Positions 1-8,908 are shown, counted from the stretch's first letter. The stretch: DNA of 64,000 bases from Owenweeksia sp964619125 (GCA_964619125.1 CAZUCA010000010.1:6880-70879), one strand, 5' to 3'. Made by a program: numbers and translations. The notes: generated by a model not told the origin, from the sequence alone.

Positions 1-278
1 GCTGCCTTTAAATTATTGATGGCGGCTTTAAGTCCATAGGAGGCAGAAGGGATAATAGCTACCCGGTTGGCTTCGCCATTGATGATGCGGCCAAATTTTT
101 GCCGCACTTCATCGGTTTGCCGGAAAAAGTCATCCGGCTCAAAGAGGTAGGGGTTGCGACGCCGGCGCATGCCTTCCATTCCGCCCGCCTCTGCGGATTT
201 GAGCAAGGGCGACATATAGGCACAATTGATATAGTGCACCTCTTGCTGTAGTTGGAAAAGGTGTTTTTGATCCTTCAT
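1..278 (-). CDS. Class V aminotransferase family protein, N-terminal part (runs off the window)
   Basis: I translated this stretch by hand on the minus strand. It starts at the ATG read from 278 and stays open to base 1, giving about 92 residues. The N-terminus reads MKDQKHLFQLQQEVHYINCA and continues with YMSPL. This is the characteristic opening of PLP-dependent class V aminotransferase fold proteins (cysteine desulfurase, kynureninase and isopenicillin-N-epimerase-like), in which a YLNxAxxGP/SPL motif precedes the first helix. Later residues (VAIIPSASYGLKAAINN) resemble the segment that binds the cofactor phosphate. The PLP lysine would lie outside the window, so substrate and exact subfamily cannot be named. 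Family confidence is fair and specific function is unknown. Confidence 0.6.
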   Translation of the reverse strand, partial: MKDQKHLFQLQQEVHYINCAYMSPLLKSAEAGGMEGMRRRRNPYLFEPDDFFRQTDEVRQKFGRIINGEANRVAIIPSASYGLKAAINNLKA

Positions 279-304
279 ATGTTGTAGTTAGCTAGGTTTC
301 GGCT

Positions 305-631
305 TTATAACTCAAAGAATTTCAGGAACGCTCCTACCCCGGTGCACAGCGGATATAAGCCCTTTCGACAAAGTGAGATAGCGGGTTCGCGGTAGTTTTC
401 AAAGCGTTTAACCTCCCTCCCATATATATCGCTCCCAGTAGCTGAAAGTGGTTGCGAAAATTCCAGCTGGTTGCTGACAGGATGTGGAAACAGGCTAGCT
501 TCATTGCCGAGAGTTCCTCCATCGATATTGTAAGGCGATTCATTTTTAGTAACAAAAAAATCAATCGGATGCCACTGCGAAACGGCAGTAAAACCAGGGC
601 AGCACAGCAGCAACGATAAAATACTTTTCAT
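305..631 (-). pseudogene. Short secreted remnant with a diverged T9SS C-terminal sorting domain
   Basis: A 108-residue frame opens with a plausible signal peptide (MKSILSLLLCCPGFTAVSQ). It then shows a worn T9SS type A sorting domain: LFPHPVSNQLEF where LYPNPVSNxLxF is expected, then DIYGREVKRF, then KGLYPL, and a final FLKFFEL resembling the usual closing strand. There is almost no protein between signal peptide and tail, and several consensus positions are altered (YPNP to FPHP, KGLYFL to KGLYPL). I therefore read it as the leftover of a larger T9SS cargo gene that lost its middle. A short, functional secreted peptide cannot be excluded. A longer open frame begins at 682, but the MKS start fits a signal peptide better. 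Confidence 0.4.
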
Positions 632-772
632 AACAGGATTGAGTGGGTTTAAGGTTAAAAAGTTAAGGATTTCTCCAAACAAAAAATGGCGACCAAGTCC
701 TGTTAGCAGGTCTTGGCCGCCAGTGGCAAAAACGCCTTTGCCCTGGGAATTACCGCCTGAGAAACAAGCCTC

Positions 773-2317
773 TCAATAATGGCAGATCATCACTTTCACA
801 TAATGGGGCGGATGCCTTTGGTTATCTATTTTAAGAAGGTAGCTACCCGCAGCCAGGGCGGCAGTCTCCATTGTTCCTCCTGACCAGGGATCCCGATGCA
901 GTCGCTTTACCTCCTTACCCTGCTGGTCGTACAGGGTCAGACTAAGGGGAAATTCACTAAGGCCTATTTCCAAATGGTCATCAGCGGGGTTAGGATACAC
1001 CTCCAGCGGAGGCATTGATGCCAGTTCAGCCATACCGATTGTGCCCGGTCCGCCCAAAAACCGGGCGGCGCTAAAATCATAACTTGAAACGCTGCTGCCG
1101 GGGTATGAATTATAACTATAGCCCGCCACTACCAGGCGCCCGTTGGGCTGAAGCACCGCATCGGTGACATAATCGTAGCCCGAACCCATATTTTTGGTAA
1201 CAAAACCATCATAGCTAAAACTGTTATCGAGACTACCATCGGAGTTAAAACGTGCCACCGCCAAATCACGATTCCAGATGCCATCGGCATCACCGGCTAC
1301 CAGTATTTTGCCGTCGCCAAGGATATGCACTGATTTGGCGGTAGCGTCTCCGTTGAGAATGGGTGCAGAGGCAATACCATTAACCCCGAAGGTCTGGTCG
1401 AGAGTACCATCGGCCAACAAGCGCACCATGGCAAAATTGTTAAGGCCGTTCTTTTCCACATAGCCCACCCCCAGTATACGCCCGTCAGAGAGGCGGGTAA
1501 GCCCGGCTCCACTGGCAGGTTCGTTCATAATAACCCTCAGTTGACCATTGGAGCCAAAGCTGACGTCAGGCTCCCCAGCGGCAGTGCATTGGAGAAATAA
1601 AATGTAGCTGTGGCTGTTGTACCACACCTGACCGATGCCAATAATACCTCCATCGGGTTTCATCAGGTAGCGGTTTATCTCAGGCGCCCCATTGGGATAA
1701 TCAAACAGGGCCAACGCCGAATCACCAAAATTGTAATCCGGTGTTCCGTTGGCGTTGAACCGTACCAGGGCTGCCTTGCTCCCCCCGTTGTAAATGTTTC
1801 CTCCCACCAAAATTTTACCGCCGGCTTGCACCGCGATAAAATTGAAGCTGGTTCCATTCATAGGCGTGGGAAAATGAGCAATGCCACTATCGCCAAAACT
1901 GAGATCGGGCCGGCCATCCTCGAGGAAGCGCCTTACCGCCACATTGTCAACGTCATCAATATTGGTAGTACCACAAATCAAAATACGGGCATCGCCATCA
2001 AGGGCAACGCCACCTTCAATAGAGGAGCCCAGTCCCTCGGCCAGTACCAATCCCTGGTCCCCGAATTTCAAATCGGGATTACCACTTTCATCAAGGCGGA
2101 TCAGCATACCCTGGTATTGGCCATTCTGGTGACTGTTACCAGCCAGGATCAACTTGCCATCATTCTGACGTACCACATCCCGCACGCGTTCCTGGGCATT
2201 TTTATTCAAATAGGAGAACTTTCCGTCACCGTTAAAGGAAAGATCGAGCTCACCATCCTGTGGCAAAGCGTAAAAGGGCAAAAGCAGCAAAATGGATAAA
2301 CAGATATAGTTTTTCAT
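773..2317 (-). CDS. Secreted delta-60 repeat protein with T9SS sorting domain
   Basis: The protein has 514 residues from the MKNYICL start. A start at 2407 is also open, but it would overlap the preceding gene and place 30 residues before the signal peptide. After the signal peptide (cleavage near YALPQ), about seven repeats of the delta-60 type follow. Each carries DGKILVAG-like and DLSFGxxGxA segments (for example DGKLILAGNSHQNGQ, PDLKFGDQGLV, DGRILGVGYVEKNG); this family is thought to form a beta-propeller. The last about 80 residues are a T9SS type A tail: LEVYPNPADDHLEI, LYDQQGKEVKRL, LAAGSYLLKI. The product should therefore cross the outer membrane through T9SS and be surface-attached or released. 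It lies 10 bases behind the cytolysin-like gene in the same direction, so the two are probably cotranscribed. The binding partner of the propeller is not evident. Confidence 0.8.
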   Translation of the reverse strand: MKNYICLSILLLLPFYALPQDGELDLSFNGDGKFSYLNKNAQERVRDVVRQNDGKLILAGNSHQNGQYQGMLIRLDESGNPDLKFGDQGLVLAEGLGSSIEGGVALDGDARILICGTTNIDDVDNVAVRRFLEDGRPDLSFGDSGIAHFPTPMNGTSFNFIAVQAGGKILVGGNIYNGGSKAALVRFNANGTPDYNFGDSALALFDYPNGAPEINRYLMKPDGGIIGIGQVWYNSHSYILFLQCTAAGEPDVSFGSNGQLRVIMNEPASGAGLTRLSDGRILGVGYVEKNGLNNFAMVRLLADGTLDQTFGVNGIASAPILNGDATAKSVHILGDGKILVAGDADGIWNRDLAVARFNSDGSLDNSFSYDGFVTKNMGSGYDYVTDAVLQPNGRLVVAGYSYNSYPGSSVSSYDFSAARFLGGPGTIGMAELASMPPLEVYPNPADDHLEIGLSEFPLSLTLYDQQGKEVKRLHRDPWSGGTMETAALAAGSYLLKIDNQRHPPHYVKVMICHY

Positions 2318-2327
2318 GGCGTTAGGA

Positions 2328-4157
2328 TTAGAGGTCATATACTGCTGAAAAGCCACTGGTCCTATCCCACAGGCAGTATTGGGTACCCTGCTTGTTGAAG
2401 AAGACATTGTAATCGGTCTGCCCGATCTTCATATAGCAAACCGCGCCGATAAGCTCAAAGGGGCAGGTGGAATTCTCATCGAAATCGTAGCAAAACCGGG
2501 GAGTGCTCCAGGCACCACTGGTCTTGGAGACATCGTAGAGCGAAAACTGATCGCCTTCTTTATTGATGACGAGCATGGTGTAAGGATTGTTGCTGTAATT
2601 GCAAAAGGCAAAGCCGGTAATGCCCTGGGCATTAAAGGGGCAATTACCGTAGCCATACCAGCCGATATCACGGGTCACGCTCTCAAACTGACCGGTATTG
2701 GACAGGAAATGGGCTTTATTCCCGTTTTCATTCCAAAAGTAGGTGCCGGTAGTGGTGATAGTACTACCGCTCTTGTAGCGATGAAAGCCACCGGCACTCA
2801 CAGCGTTAATCAGGATGCCACCATCGCCGATATCAGCCAGGTTATAGGGTCCGGTGAGGGTATTATCCTGGCTGAGCATAAAGCGGTTGCCGGCTTTATT
2901 GAAAAGGGCGATCTTCTGACCTCCGGAACCACTGATATTTACCGCTGCACCAATAGCGCCAAAATTTTCGACCAGGTCGGCCCAATGTGAAGTGGCGGCC
3001 GGAGGAGTATTGCCACTGCCCAATGGTACACAGTTGGTTACATCATATTCAGTAGCCAATTGCACAGCCACCACCTTGTTGTCATACACACTTCTTACCA
3101 CATAACTTACCGGTTTGCCGCTGCGGATATCGCCGGCACTAGCCAGTTTATTCACCAGACTGTCCAGAGTGCTGGCGTCCACCACCGTGCGCAGGGTAGC
3201 CGAAGCTTCACCTCCGTAGGCAAATACCTGGATCTTCAGGTTTTCGAGGGTACTGAGATAACTGGCATCAACACTGCCGCCACCACTGGAAGCTATCGCG
3301 CTGAAAGATCCCTTTATGCCCGCCTCCATGTCAAAGGCCGAAGCGGTGGATTCAATGAGCATGTAGTAAGTGCGGCCGTAGGTAACATCACTAACATAAG
3401 TGGCGGGATTGCCTATCCCCACGTATTTGGCCAGATCATCGGGGGTGACATTTTCGGCAAAGAGCTGATCCTTATTGGTGGGGATATCAAAGCTCATGGT
3501 GTAATAGCTCTGGTTGAGCTGCACCAGATAGGAGGTATAGGTACTATTGGTGTTGAGTTTAAGATAGCCCTCCAGTTCTCCAAAGGCATTTTCATAATCG
3601 GCCTTCACCTCAAGGGCAAATTGCCGCCGGCTCTGAATATTGGTGTAGCGAAAGTTGAAGTTCGCCGGCACCACCCCGGTGGACTGACCAATAATCTGGT
3701 TCATGGCGTCGGTGATACTGCTTTTTTTCACCACCTCAACGGTAAAGGATGACTGTTGATTTCCGTCGATAATATCGTAGGAAATGGTTCCTCCGGCCCG
3801 GTCTACCGCAATAACGTCGGGAGTGGCCTTGCGCAATGAGCCGCCCTGGATAAGGCTGCCTGGGTAAATCACATTGGCATTGGGGTTAAACATGGGGAAA
3901 CCGCCATCGCCACCCGCGCCATCCTTAATGCTGTAAGTGGTGGTAACACAGCGCCAGCGCTGACCGTCTTCAGTTTTCTCCACCGGTGGTGCGGGCTCTG
4001 CCTGAACTGACTCTTCCACGGGCGGAAAGCTGCCCCCATCCTCAATTACCGATTCAAAGGTTTTGGGCTTAGCCCCGGGGGGATCTTCCTTTACTTCCTT
4101 TTTGCATTGCAGGCTGACTAATAACACCAGTGCTGACAGGAATACTGCTCTTTTCAT
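2328..4157 (-). CDS. Cholesterol-dependent-cytolysin-like (thiol-activated cytolysin family) lipoprotein
   Basis: The protein has 609 residues. The start MKRAVFLSALVLLVSLQC looks like a lipoprotein signal with Cys18, although Gln at -1 is unusual. Residues about 90-380 match the pore-forming core of cholesterol-dependent cytolysins: NANVIYPGSLIQGG (about 93-106, cf. xxDVxYPGALxxA), QSYYTMSFDIP (216-226), VSDVTYGRTYYMLIESTAS (255-273), IQVFAYGGEASA (309-320) and KPVSYVVRSVYDNKVVAV (348-365). Gly-rich SSGGGS at 290-295 lies where the family has flexible glycines. The tryptophan-rich undecapeptide and cholesterol-binding domain 4 are absent. Residues about 395-609 instead form a different domain with repeated FNKxGxxFxL units. 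Family members insert as large beta-barrel pores; here the target membrane is unknown. CDC-like proteins lacking domain 4 are known from Bacteroidota. Family membership is seen in the sequence, and the toxin role is inferred. Confidence 0.82.
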   Translation of the reverse strand: MKRAVFLSALVLLVSLQCKKEVKEDPPGAKPKTFESVIEDGGSFPPVEESVQAEPAPPVEKTEDGQRWRCVTTTYSIKDGAGGDGGFPMFNPNANVIYPGSLIQGGSLRKATPDVIAVDRAGGTISYDIIDGNQQSSFTVEVVKKSSITDAMNQIIGQSTGVVPANFNFRYTNIQSRRQFALEVKADYENAFGELEGYLKLNTNSTYTSYLVQLNQSYYTMSFDIPTNKDQLFAENVTPDDLAKYVGIGNPATYVSDVTYGRTYYMLIESTASAFDMEAGIKGSFSAIASSGGGSVDASYLSTLENLKIQVFAYGGEASATLRTVVDASTLDSLVNKLASAGDIRSGKPVSYVVRSVYDNKVVAVQLATEYDVTNCVPLGSGNTPPAATSHWADLVENFGAIGAAVNISGSGGQKIALFNKAGNRFMLSQDNTLTGPYNLADIGDGGILINAVSAGGFHRYKSGSTITTTGTYFWNENGNKAHFLSNTGQFESVTRDIGWYGYGNCPFNAQGITGFAFCNYSNNPYTMLVINKEGDQFSLYDVSKTSGAWSTPRFCYDFDENSTCPFELIGAVCYMKIGQTDYNVFFNKQGTQYCLWDRTSGFSAVYDL

Positions 4158-4634
4158 GTTTAGGCATTTAAGGGGTTTTTACAGTGTGAAAGATCCGCAC
4201 ACATTTCATAACCTCCTAAATATCAGGGTAGACAAAGGGTGGACACTTTGGTTGAAAGTTTAAGGGCTAAGGTTGCAGGTTAGTGTGTTTAGAGTTTATG
4301 ATTTAGGATTTAAAGTTTTAAAGTGATAGTGTTTTAATGACATAAGCCTGCCCCATAGAATAGTTTCAAGCAGTAGGATGGATCTGCCCGAATGGCCCGC
4401 GCCATCTGACAGGCGGGGCTCAATGTGTGACTCAAGCCTGGAAAATGCTACCGTTAAAAGGATAGGCAATCCCGGGATCCCGATCCGGCGTCTCAAACTA
4501 TTGCATACCTGCCTAAAACTAAGGTGAAATACCAACCTGCGGTGGGTTAAGGAATCGCTACGGGTGAGCCGTACTAACCACTCCGTATGGTGGACGGTAA
4601 AATGCGGACTATAATCTGTTGACTTAAAAAGAAG
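4158..4634. other. Non-coding spacer between cytolysin-like gene and TPR regulator
   Basis: About 480 bases hold no convincing gene on either strand. The open frames here have neither a plausible start context nor recognisable protein features. On the minus strand a strong Shine-Dalgarno-like TAGGAGG lies before a 13-codon frame at 4209-4168, which ends just before the cytolysin-like gene; see the rejected list. The promoter of that gene should lie here, but I see no clear TAnnTTTG box. Confidence 0.5.
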
Positions 4635-6479
4635 CTACAAACTATTCACAAACTCATGCATATTCTCGTCGGAGGCAAGGTCCATTTTCTTGCGGAGGCG
4701 GTAGCGGGCTTTCTTGAGGCCGGCGTCAGAAATATGAAGAATATTGGCAATCTCCTTATTGCTGAAGTTCATCTTCATCAAGGCTACCAGACGCAGGTCA
4801 TTATGGGTTAAACCTTTGAAGCGCTCCTTTACCCCTTGCAAAAACTCAGGGTGAACCTCCTCAAAGATTAACATGAATTTATCCCAGTCTTCAACCTTGT
4901 TCTCCGCCCGTTCGATCTGGTGTACCAGTTGATTCAGCACCGCACTTTCTTCCATTCGTTCTGACACTTCATGCAACTGATCCCGGAATGAGCGCAACAT
5001 TTCATTCTTTTCGGCCATTACCAGCGCCTGCCCCGCCAGCTCACGTCTTTTGTGATCGAGTGCTTCACTAAGCCGTTTTTCTTCTTCCGCGCGGGCTTGC
5101 AGTTCGGCCTCATGTGCTTTTTCCTTCTCTTCGGCCAGCCTACTGTTTAACCTTAGCATGGTACGTTGGCGGGCGATTACGGCAAAGGTGAAACCGCCCA
5201 CCAGGAGCAGCATTAAAAACAAAACATAATTCCGTAACGACTTGGCGGTATTTTGTTCCCGAAGCAGAGCAATGGCTGCTTCCCCGGCTTTAATTTGCTC
5301 CTCGCGCAAGTCCGCCGCATAACGCTCTTCCAACTCGGTAATCTGCTGTTGCTTTTCAAGTGAAAAAAGGCTGTCGCGCACCTCAATAAACTGCTGACTC
5401 AACTCATAGGCCCTTTCATAATCACCGCTCTCGGCATAAAACTCCATGGCTCCCCCTAATGTATGGAGATAGCCAAGGCTCATACCATATTGATGTTGGT
5501 ACTCAAGGGAGAGGTTCACATGCCGGGCGGCACTGTCAAGGCGGTTAAGCGAACGAAAAATAACCGCCATCAATTGGTGGTTGAACGCCATCTGATCCGC
5601 TACCTGCGAGCGGTAAGCCAACTGGTTGGAACGCCGTAACTGCTCGAGGCCTGCTTCGGGCTGATCCTCATAAAAATAGGCTTTACCCAACTGGGCCAGG
5701 GCATTCATCATAGCCCGGTCATTGCGATTTTCAAATATGGCCAGCGCCCTTGGCAGGTATTTTATAGCGGTATCGTTATGACCAAGGTTTAAGGATACGT
5801 TTGAATAATTGGTGAGCGCATAGCCATAATACATCTCTTCATCGGTTTGCCGGTAATATTTTAGGCTACGATAAAAGTGATGGCTCGAGAGGGAATCATC
5901 GCCGTGCCAGCCATAAAAATTTCCCAGAGCGTAATGTGCCGCGGCCAAGCCTTCCACCGAATGGGCCGATTTAAAAACCGCAAGTGCTTTAAGGAATTGT
6001 GCCAGTGCAAAAGCGGTATTTCCCATTTCATTTTCCACCTGGGCGAGGCGCAATTGTACAAAAGCGCGCCGGGTTTCACTTAACTTCCCGCTGGCTTTCA
6101 AAGCTTTCTGATAGTAATGGCGGGCACTGTCAAGTTCACTTTTGTAGAGATAGCTTTTTCCCATCAGGGAGAATACCTGCTCCAGCCTATCGGCATCATT
6201 GAGGATAGCAGCAGCGCGGCGGGCGCGCTTTAAAAAATCCACCGCCTTGAGATACTCACCCGCACCCAGATATAGCTCGCTAACAACAATGGCGCTATCT
6301 GCCAGAGCGGTCAGATAATTCTGCTTCGCAAGGCTATCGAGCATGGCATGGGTACAGCCATCGCAATGCACATAGCCCACTCTGAGGCAATGCCTTAGTT
6401 TAGCGATACAGTTAGTCTGTGCATAGCCTGAAAAGCCCGCTGTAAGAGCGAATAAAAGTAAAATGAGGGCCCGGGTCAT
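4635..6479 (-). CDS. Membrane-anchored TPR protein with C-terminal LuxR-type helix-turn-helix
   Basis: The protein has 614 residues. It starts with a signal peptide (cleavage after SGYAQ), then about six tetratricopeptide repeats (about 50-370; for example AVDFLKRARRAAAIL, DSARHYYQKALKASG, TAIKYLPRALAIFEN). One transmembrane helix follows near 405-425 (NYVLFLMLLLVGGFTFAVIA), then a long coiled coil (about 430-500) and a C-terminal HTH (about 545-600: LTHNDLRLVALMKMNFSNKE followed by IANILHISDAGLKKARYRL). The topology puts the TPR sensor outside the inner membrane and the HTH in the cytoplasm. This layout is common in Bacteroidota, and DNA binding by such tethered proteins is usually assumed rather than shown. 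It lies 480 bases upstream of the cytolysin-like gene in the same orientation and could regulate it; nothing else supports that link. Confidence 0.75.
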   Translation of the reverse strand: MTRALILLLFALTAGFSGYAQTNCIAKLRHCLRVGYVHCDGCTHAMLDSLAKQNYLTALADSAIVVSELYLGAGEYLKAVDFLKRARRAAAILNDADRLEQVFSLMGKSYLYKSELDSARHYYQKALKASGKLSETRRAFVQLRLAQVENEMGNTAFALAQFLKALAVFKSAHSVEGLAAAHYALGNFYGWHGDDSLSSHHFYRSLKYYRQTDEEMYYGYALTNYSNVSLNLGHNDTAIKYLPRALAIFENRNDRAMMNALAQLGKAYFYEDQPEAGLEQLRRSNQLAYRSQVADQMAFNHQLMAVIFRSLNRLDSAARHVNLSLEYQHQYGMSLGYLHTLGGAMEFYAESGDYERAYELSQQFIEVRDSLFSLEKQQQITELEERYAADLREEQIKAGEAAIALLREQNTAKSLRNYVLFLMLLLVGGFTFAVIARQRTMLRLNSRLAEEKEKAHEAELQARAEEEKRLSEALDHKRRELAGQALVMAEKNEMLRSFRDQLHEVSERMEESAVLNQLVHQIERAENKVEDWDKFMLIFEEVHPEFLQGVKERFKGLTHNDLRLVALMKMNFSNKEIANILHISDAGLKKARYRLRKKMDLASDENMHEFVNSL

Positions 6480-6635
6480 CGTTTGGCTTTGCCTTAAAAA
6501 TAAGCATTACTGCGAGGCCCTCCGACCCAGTAAAAAATTCGAATAGGGGTTATTCCTGCGGCAGCACAAATTTTAACACCACAAAAAGCAACGCTAAGCA
6601 GAATTAAAAAGAGCGGGTAAATCAGGATACCGGCC

Positions 6636-6848
6636 TTATTCAGAAGCTGATTTTCGCTGCCTGAAGTCATGGATGGCTGAAAACAGGAGGCCTCCCATCA
6701 GTGCTCCCCAGGCGCTCATCCGCCACCATACCGAGCGGATACTACAAGCTTCCGCGCAGCCCCAGAAATACCAGTAAACATAGCCTGAAACTGCTCCCAA
6801 TATTGCCCCGATCAAGATAAAACGCTGCTGGTATAAAAACTTTAGCAT
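6636..6848 (-). CDS. DUF6132 family small membrane protein
   Basis: The protein has 70 residues from MLKFLYQQ. A longer frame from 7076 would run antisense into the next gene and lacks membrane-protein character in its extension. It has two membrane helices (RFILIGAILGAVSGYVYWYF and AWGALMGGLLFSAI) around a Cys-containing loop GCAEACSIRSVW. That loop corresponds to the GCxxGxCPI motif of DUF6132, but the consensus Gly and Pro are replaced here. Family members usually lie beside rhodanese, YeeE or TauE genes, and a role in handling sulfane sulfur is suspected but not established. A GTAAC-N4-GTTAC palindrome lies 35-50 bases upstream, matching sites before tauE and yeeE in this window. That supports membership in the same regulon. 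Confidence 0.6.
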   Translation of the reverse strand: MLKFLYQQRFILIGAILGAVSGYVYWYFWGCAEACSIRSVWWRMSAWGALMGGLLFSAIHDFRQRKSASE

Positions 6849-6851
6849 GGC

Positions 6852-6897
6852 ACTAAAGTAGGCATCCGAGAGCAGACAAAAGGTAACCCTGGTTACC
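6852..6897 (-). promoter_or_regulatory. Candidate Crp-type operator GGTAACC-CT-GGTTACC and weak -7 box before DUF6132 gene
   Basis: A perfect 16-bp palindrome covers 6882-6897 and contains GTAAC-CCTG-GTTAC. A -7-like octamer, TACTTTAG (one mismatch to TAnnTTTG), is read on the minus strand at 6859-6852. The centre-to-box distance is 37.5 nt, one base longer than at the other three sites of this set. The inferred start of transcription falls at or next to the ATG. Confidence 0.5.
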
Positions 6898-6987
6898 CAA
6901 GCCCCGTAGCCTATTAATCCGGCCCCAGCAATTTTAACCGCCGCTGGTGCACACAAGGAAAGATTTATCAATCTTTGCAGGGAACCT

Positions 6988-8145
6988 TTGCCAGATACTG
7001 TGCCCTGCCGCCTTATTACTATCAGTTTATTACTTTCATTGCTGCCTGCAGGAATTTTTGCGCAACAGCAGAACAAGCCAGGCTTTTTTCGGCGCTATAT
7101 CAATTCCATTCTTTACGATACCACCGATGCTGCTTCACCTCGTTTCCTGATCTACCCTACCATCGGTTACGCCCCGGAAACCAGCTGGGAATTTGGTCTG
7201 TCGTCACTTTATATCTATTATGCCAACCGCGATACCAACAATCGCCTTAGTGAAATCAGTGGCTTCACTTTTTATACTGTAGAAAAGCAATATGGCTTCT
7301 GGTTTGACCATGCCCTTTACTCCGATCACGATCATTGGTTCTTTTTGGGGCGATTGCGCTACCAGAGCTTCCCGCTTCTTTTTTACGGCGTCGGCCCGGA
7401 TGCACCGGCCGAACAGCTGGCTGAGGTGGATGGCAACTTCCTATTAATAAGGGAGCGAATACTGCGTGAAATCTATCACTCTCTTTACCTGGGGGTTCAG
7501 TTTGACTATCAGCAATTGTCACAGGTACACTTCCAGCACGCCGATCCGGAAAACCCGGTTGATATTCCCCCGGGAGGTGAGGGCTCGGGTAACCTCGGTA
7601 TAGGTCTGGGGCTGGTATACGACAATCGTCACAATGTTTTGAACGTGCGCAGGGGGCTATTCTCTGAACTGGCCTTTTTACGCTACGACGATAAATGGGG
7701 CAGTGATTTTTCCTTTACCACCATAATCAGTGACAACCGCATTTACCGTCCGGTGAATAAGCGTGATGTGTTGGCGGCTCAGCTCTTTGGCCAGTTTGTG
7801 GTAAACGGACAAGCACCCTTTAATCAACTGGCTTTGATGGGAGGTGAAAGTCTGATGCGCGGCTATTATTACGGGCGCTTTCGCGACAATAACCTCATCG
7901 CCGGCCAGCTGGAGTACCGCCTGTTGCCCTTAGCTCTCAGCAAGCGCTTTGGTGCCGCCGCCTTTATGGGGGCAGGCCAGGTTTACGGTTCCGGTAACGC
8001 TTTTGATTTTAGCGAATTTTTACCGGCTGGCGGTGCCGGAGTCCGTTTTCTCTTATTTCCGCAAAAAGACATCTGGGGACGGATTGATGTAGCCTTTACC
8101 AGGGAAGGGCCTGGTTTTTACTTTTTTATTGGGGAAGCTTTTTAG
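6988..8145 (+). CDS. BamA/TamA-family outer membrane barrel protein
   Basis: The protein has 385 residues. No in-frame ATG is available: the frame can begin at TTG 6988 or GTG 7000, both just before a signal peptide (LITISLLLSLLPAGIFAQ). The mature protein is rich in amphipathic beta strands and carries the surface-antigen (D15/Bac_surface_Ag) pattern. This includes GLGLVYDNRHNVLNVRRGLF near residue 205 and LALMGGESLMRGYYYGRFRDNN near 285. GGxxxxRGYxxGRxRDxx is the conserved strand and loop of the BamA/TamA barrel, and the C-terminus ends in an aromatic residue. POTRA domains are not evident, so this is a short, barrel-dominated member whose cargo is unknown. The gene overlaps the convergent methyltransferase gene by 20 bases. 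Confidence 0.75.
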   Translation: MPDTVPCRLITISLLLSLLPAGIFAQQQNKPGFFRRYINSILYDTTDAASPRFLIYPTIGYAPETSWEFGLSSLYIYYANRDTNNRLSEISGFTFYTVEKQYGFWFDHALYSDHDHWFFLGRLRYQSFPLLFYGVGPDAPAEQLAEVDGNFLLIRERILREIYHSLYLGVQFDYQQLSQVHFQHADPENPVDIPPGGEGSGNLGIGLGLVYDNRHNVLNVRRGLFSELAFLRYDDKWGSDFSFTTIISDNRIYRPVNKRDVLAAQLFGQFVVNGQAPFNQLALMGGESLMRGYYYGRFRDNNLIAGQLEYRLLPLALSKRFGAAAFMGAGQVYGSGNAFDFSEFLPAGGAGVRFLLFPQKDIWGRIDVAFTREGPGFYFFIGEAF

Positions 8146-8908
8146 GAAGACCGGCCAGGTAGAGGTTAACGCCAGGACCCGACTTCTCACGGCCGATTTT
8201 CCATTCGAACTTTTCGTGGCCCTTAAGCTCACTTATCAAGGCCTCCATTTCCGGAACCGAGTAAGTACGCAAGCAGGAAACCATCCCATCCCACCACACA
8301 AAGAGGGGAACTATCGGAATCAGGTAAGTAAAAAGCATGCGCCCCCACTTAAAAGGACGGATAAAAGGAGTGGCAAGCAATACCGTAATGGGCGAAAAAA
8401 ACATGGCCAGAAAACTGGTCACGCTTCGCTCCTGCCCTTCCACAATAACAATGGGTTGATTGCTGTTTACTGCATTCTGCAAAATCTGACGGGCGTCATG
8501 GGGGCGAAAATGATGCAAAGACAAAAACTGGCTGCGCAGCCCGCTTAAGTTTGACGGTACCGCACGGGCATCCACCGGTTCTAAAAGGTATTCAATATTA
8601 CTGGCCTGCTGTGCCAGGTAGGCAAAAGCCTCCGCATTAGGATAGTAATCAGTAAGTAAAATCCTGAGGTCAGGATACTCTTTCTGCAGTTTCTGGTTCA
8701 GCCAAAGCAACCCGCCACCCCCGCCAGAGGCCAAGTCAATTATCTGATGCTTCCCGCTGGCAGCAAGCATCCGGCTGAGCAAAGGCAGTACCGGGCGGTA
8801 CATTTTAGTTTTATTGCTGAGAAAGCGCAGAAAATCAGTGCCGTAGTTTCTTAAAAAGGTTGGAAACCAATATTGATCTTCAAACTCAAAGAGATGGATG
8901 CGTGACAT
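8126..8908 (-). CDS. SAM-dependent methyltransferase-like protein
   Basis: The protein has 260 residues. A class I methyltransferase core is visible at the N-terminal half: motif I IIDLASGGGGG near residue 57 (cf. VLDLGxGxG), and LLTDYYPN as the post-I acidic turn that binds the adenosine ribose. SQFLSLHHF (about 128-136) occupies the motif IV position, where many family members have a xSxxLHH element. The second half has two hydrophobic stretches (FLAMFFSPITVLLATPF and LFTYLIPIVPLFVWW), so the protein may be membrane-associated. The substrate cannot be named. It is transcribed alone, opposite the barrel gene, with a 20-base overlap of their 3' ends. Confidence 0.65.
   Translation of the reverse strand: MSRIHLFEFEDQYWFPTFLRNYGTDFLRFLSNKTKMYRPVLPLLSRMLAASGKHQIIDLASGGGGGLLWLNQKLQKEYPDLRILLTDYYPNAEAFAYLAQQASNIEYLLEPVDARAVPSNLSGLRSQFLSLHHFRPHDARQILQNAVNSNQPIVIVEGQERSVTSFLAMFFSPITVLLATPFIRPFKWGRMLFTYLIPIVPLFVWWDGMVSCLRTYSVPEMEALISELKGHEKFEWKIGREKSGPGVNLYLAGLPKKLPQ

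Noticed and set aside
1610..3752. Long plus-strand frames (1610-2299, 2379-2990, 3060-3752) opposite the delta-60 and cytolysin-like genes
   Set aside because: The minus-strand products have signal peptides and family motifs; the plus-strand translations have none.
4168..4209. 13-codon frame with strong TAGGAGG before the cytolysin-like gene, as a leader peptide
   Set aside because: No attenuator structure or codon bias is visible, and Shine-Dalgarno sites are little used in Bacteroidota; not enough support.
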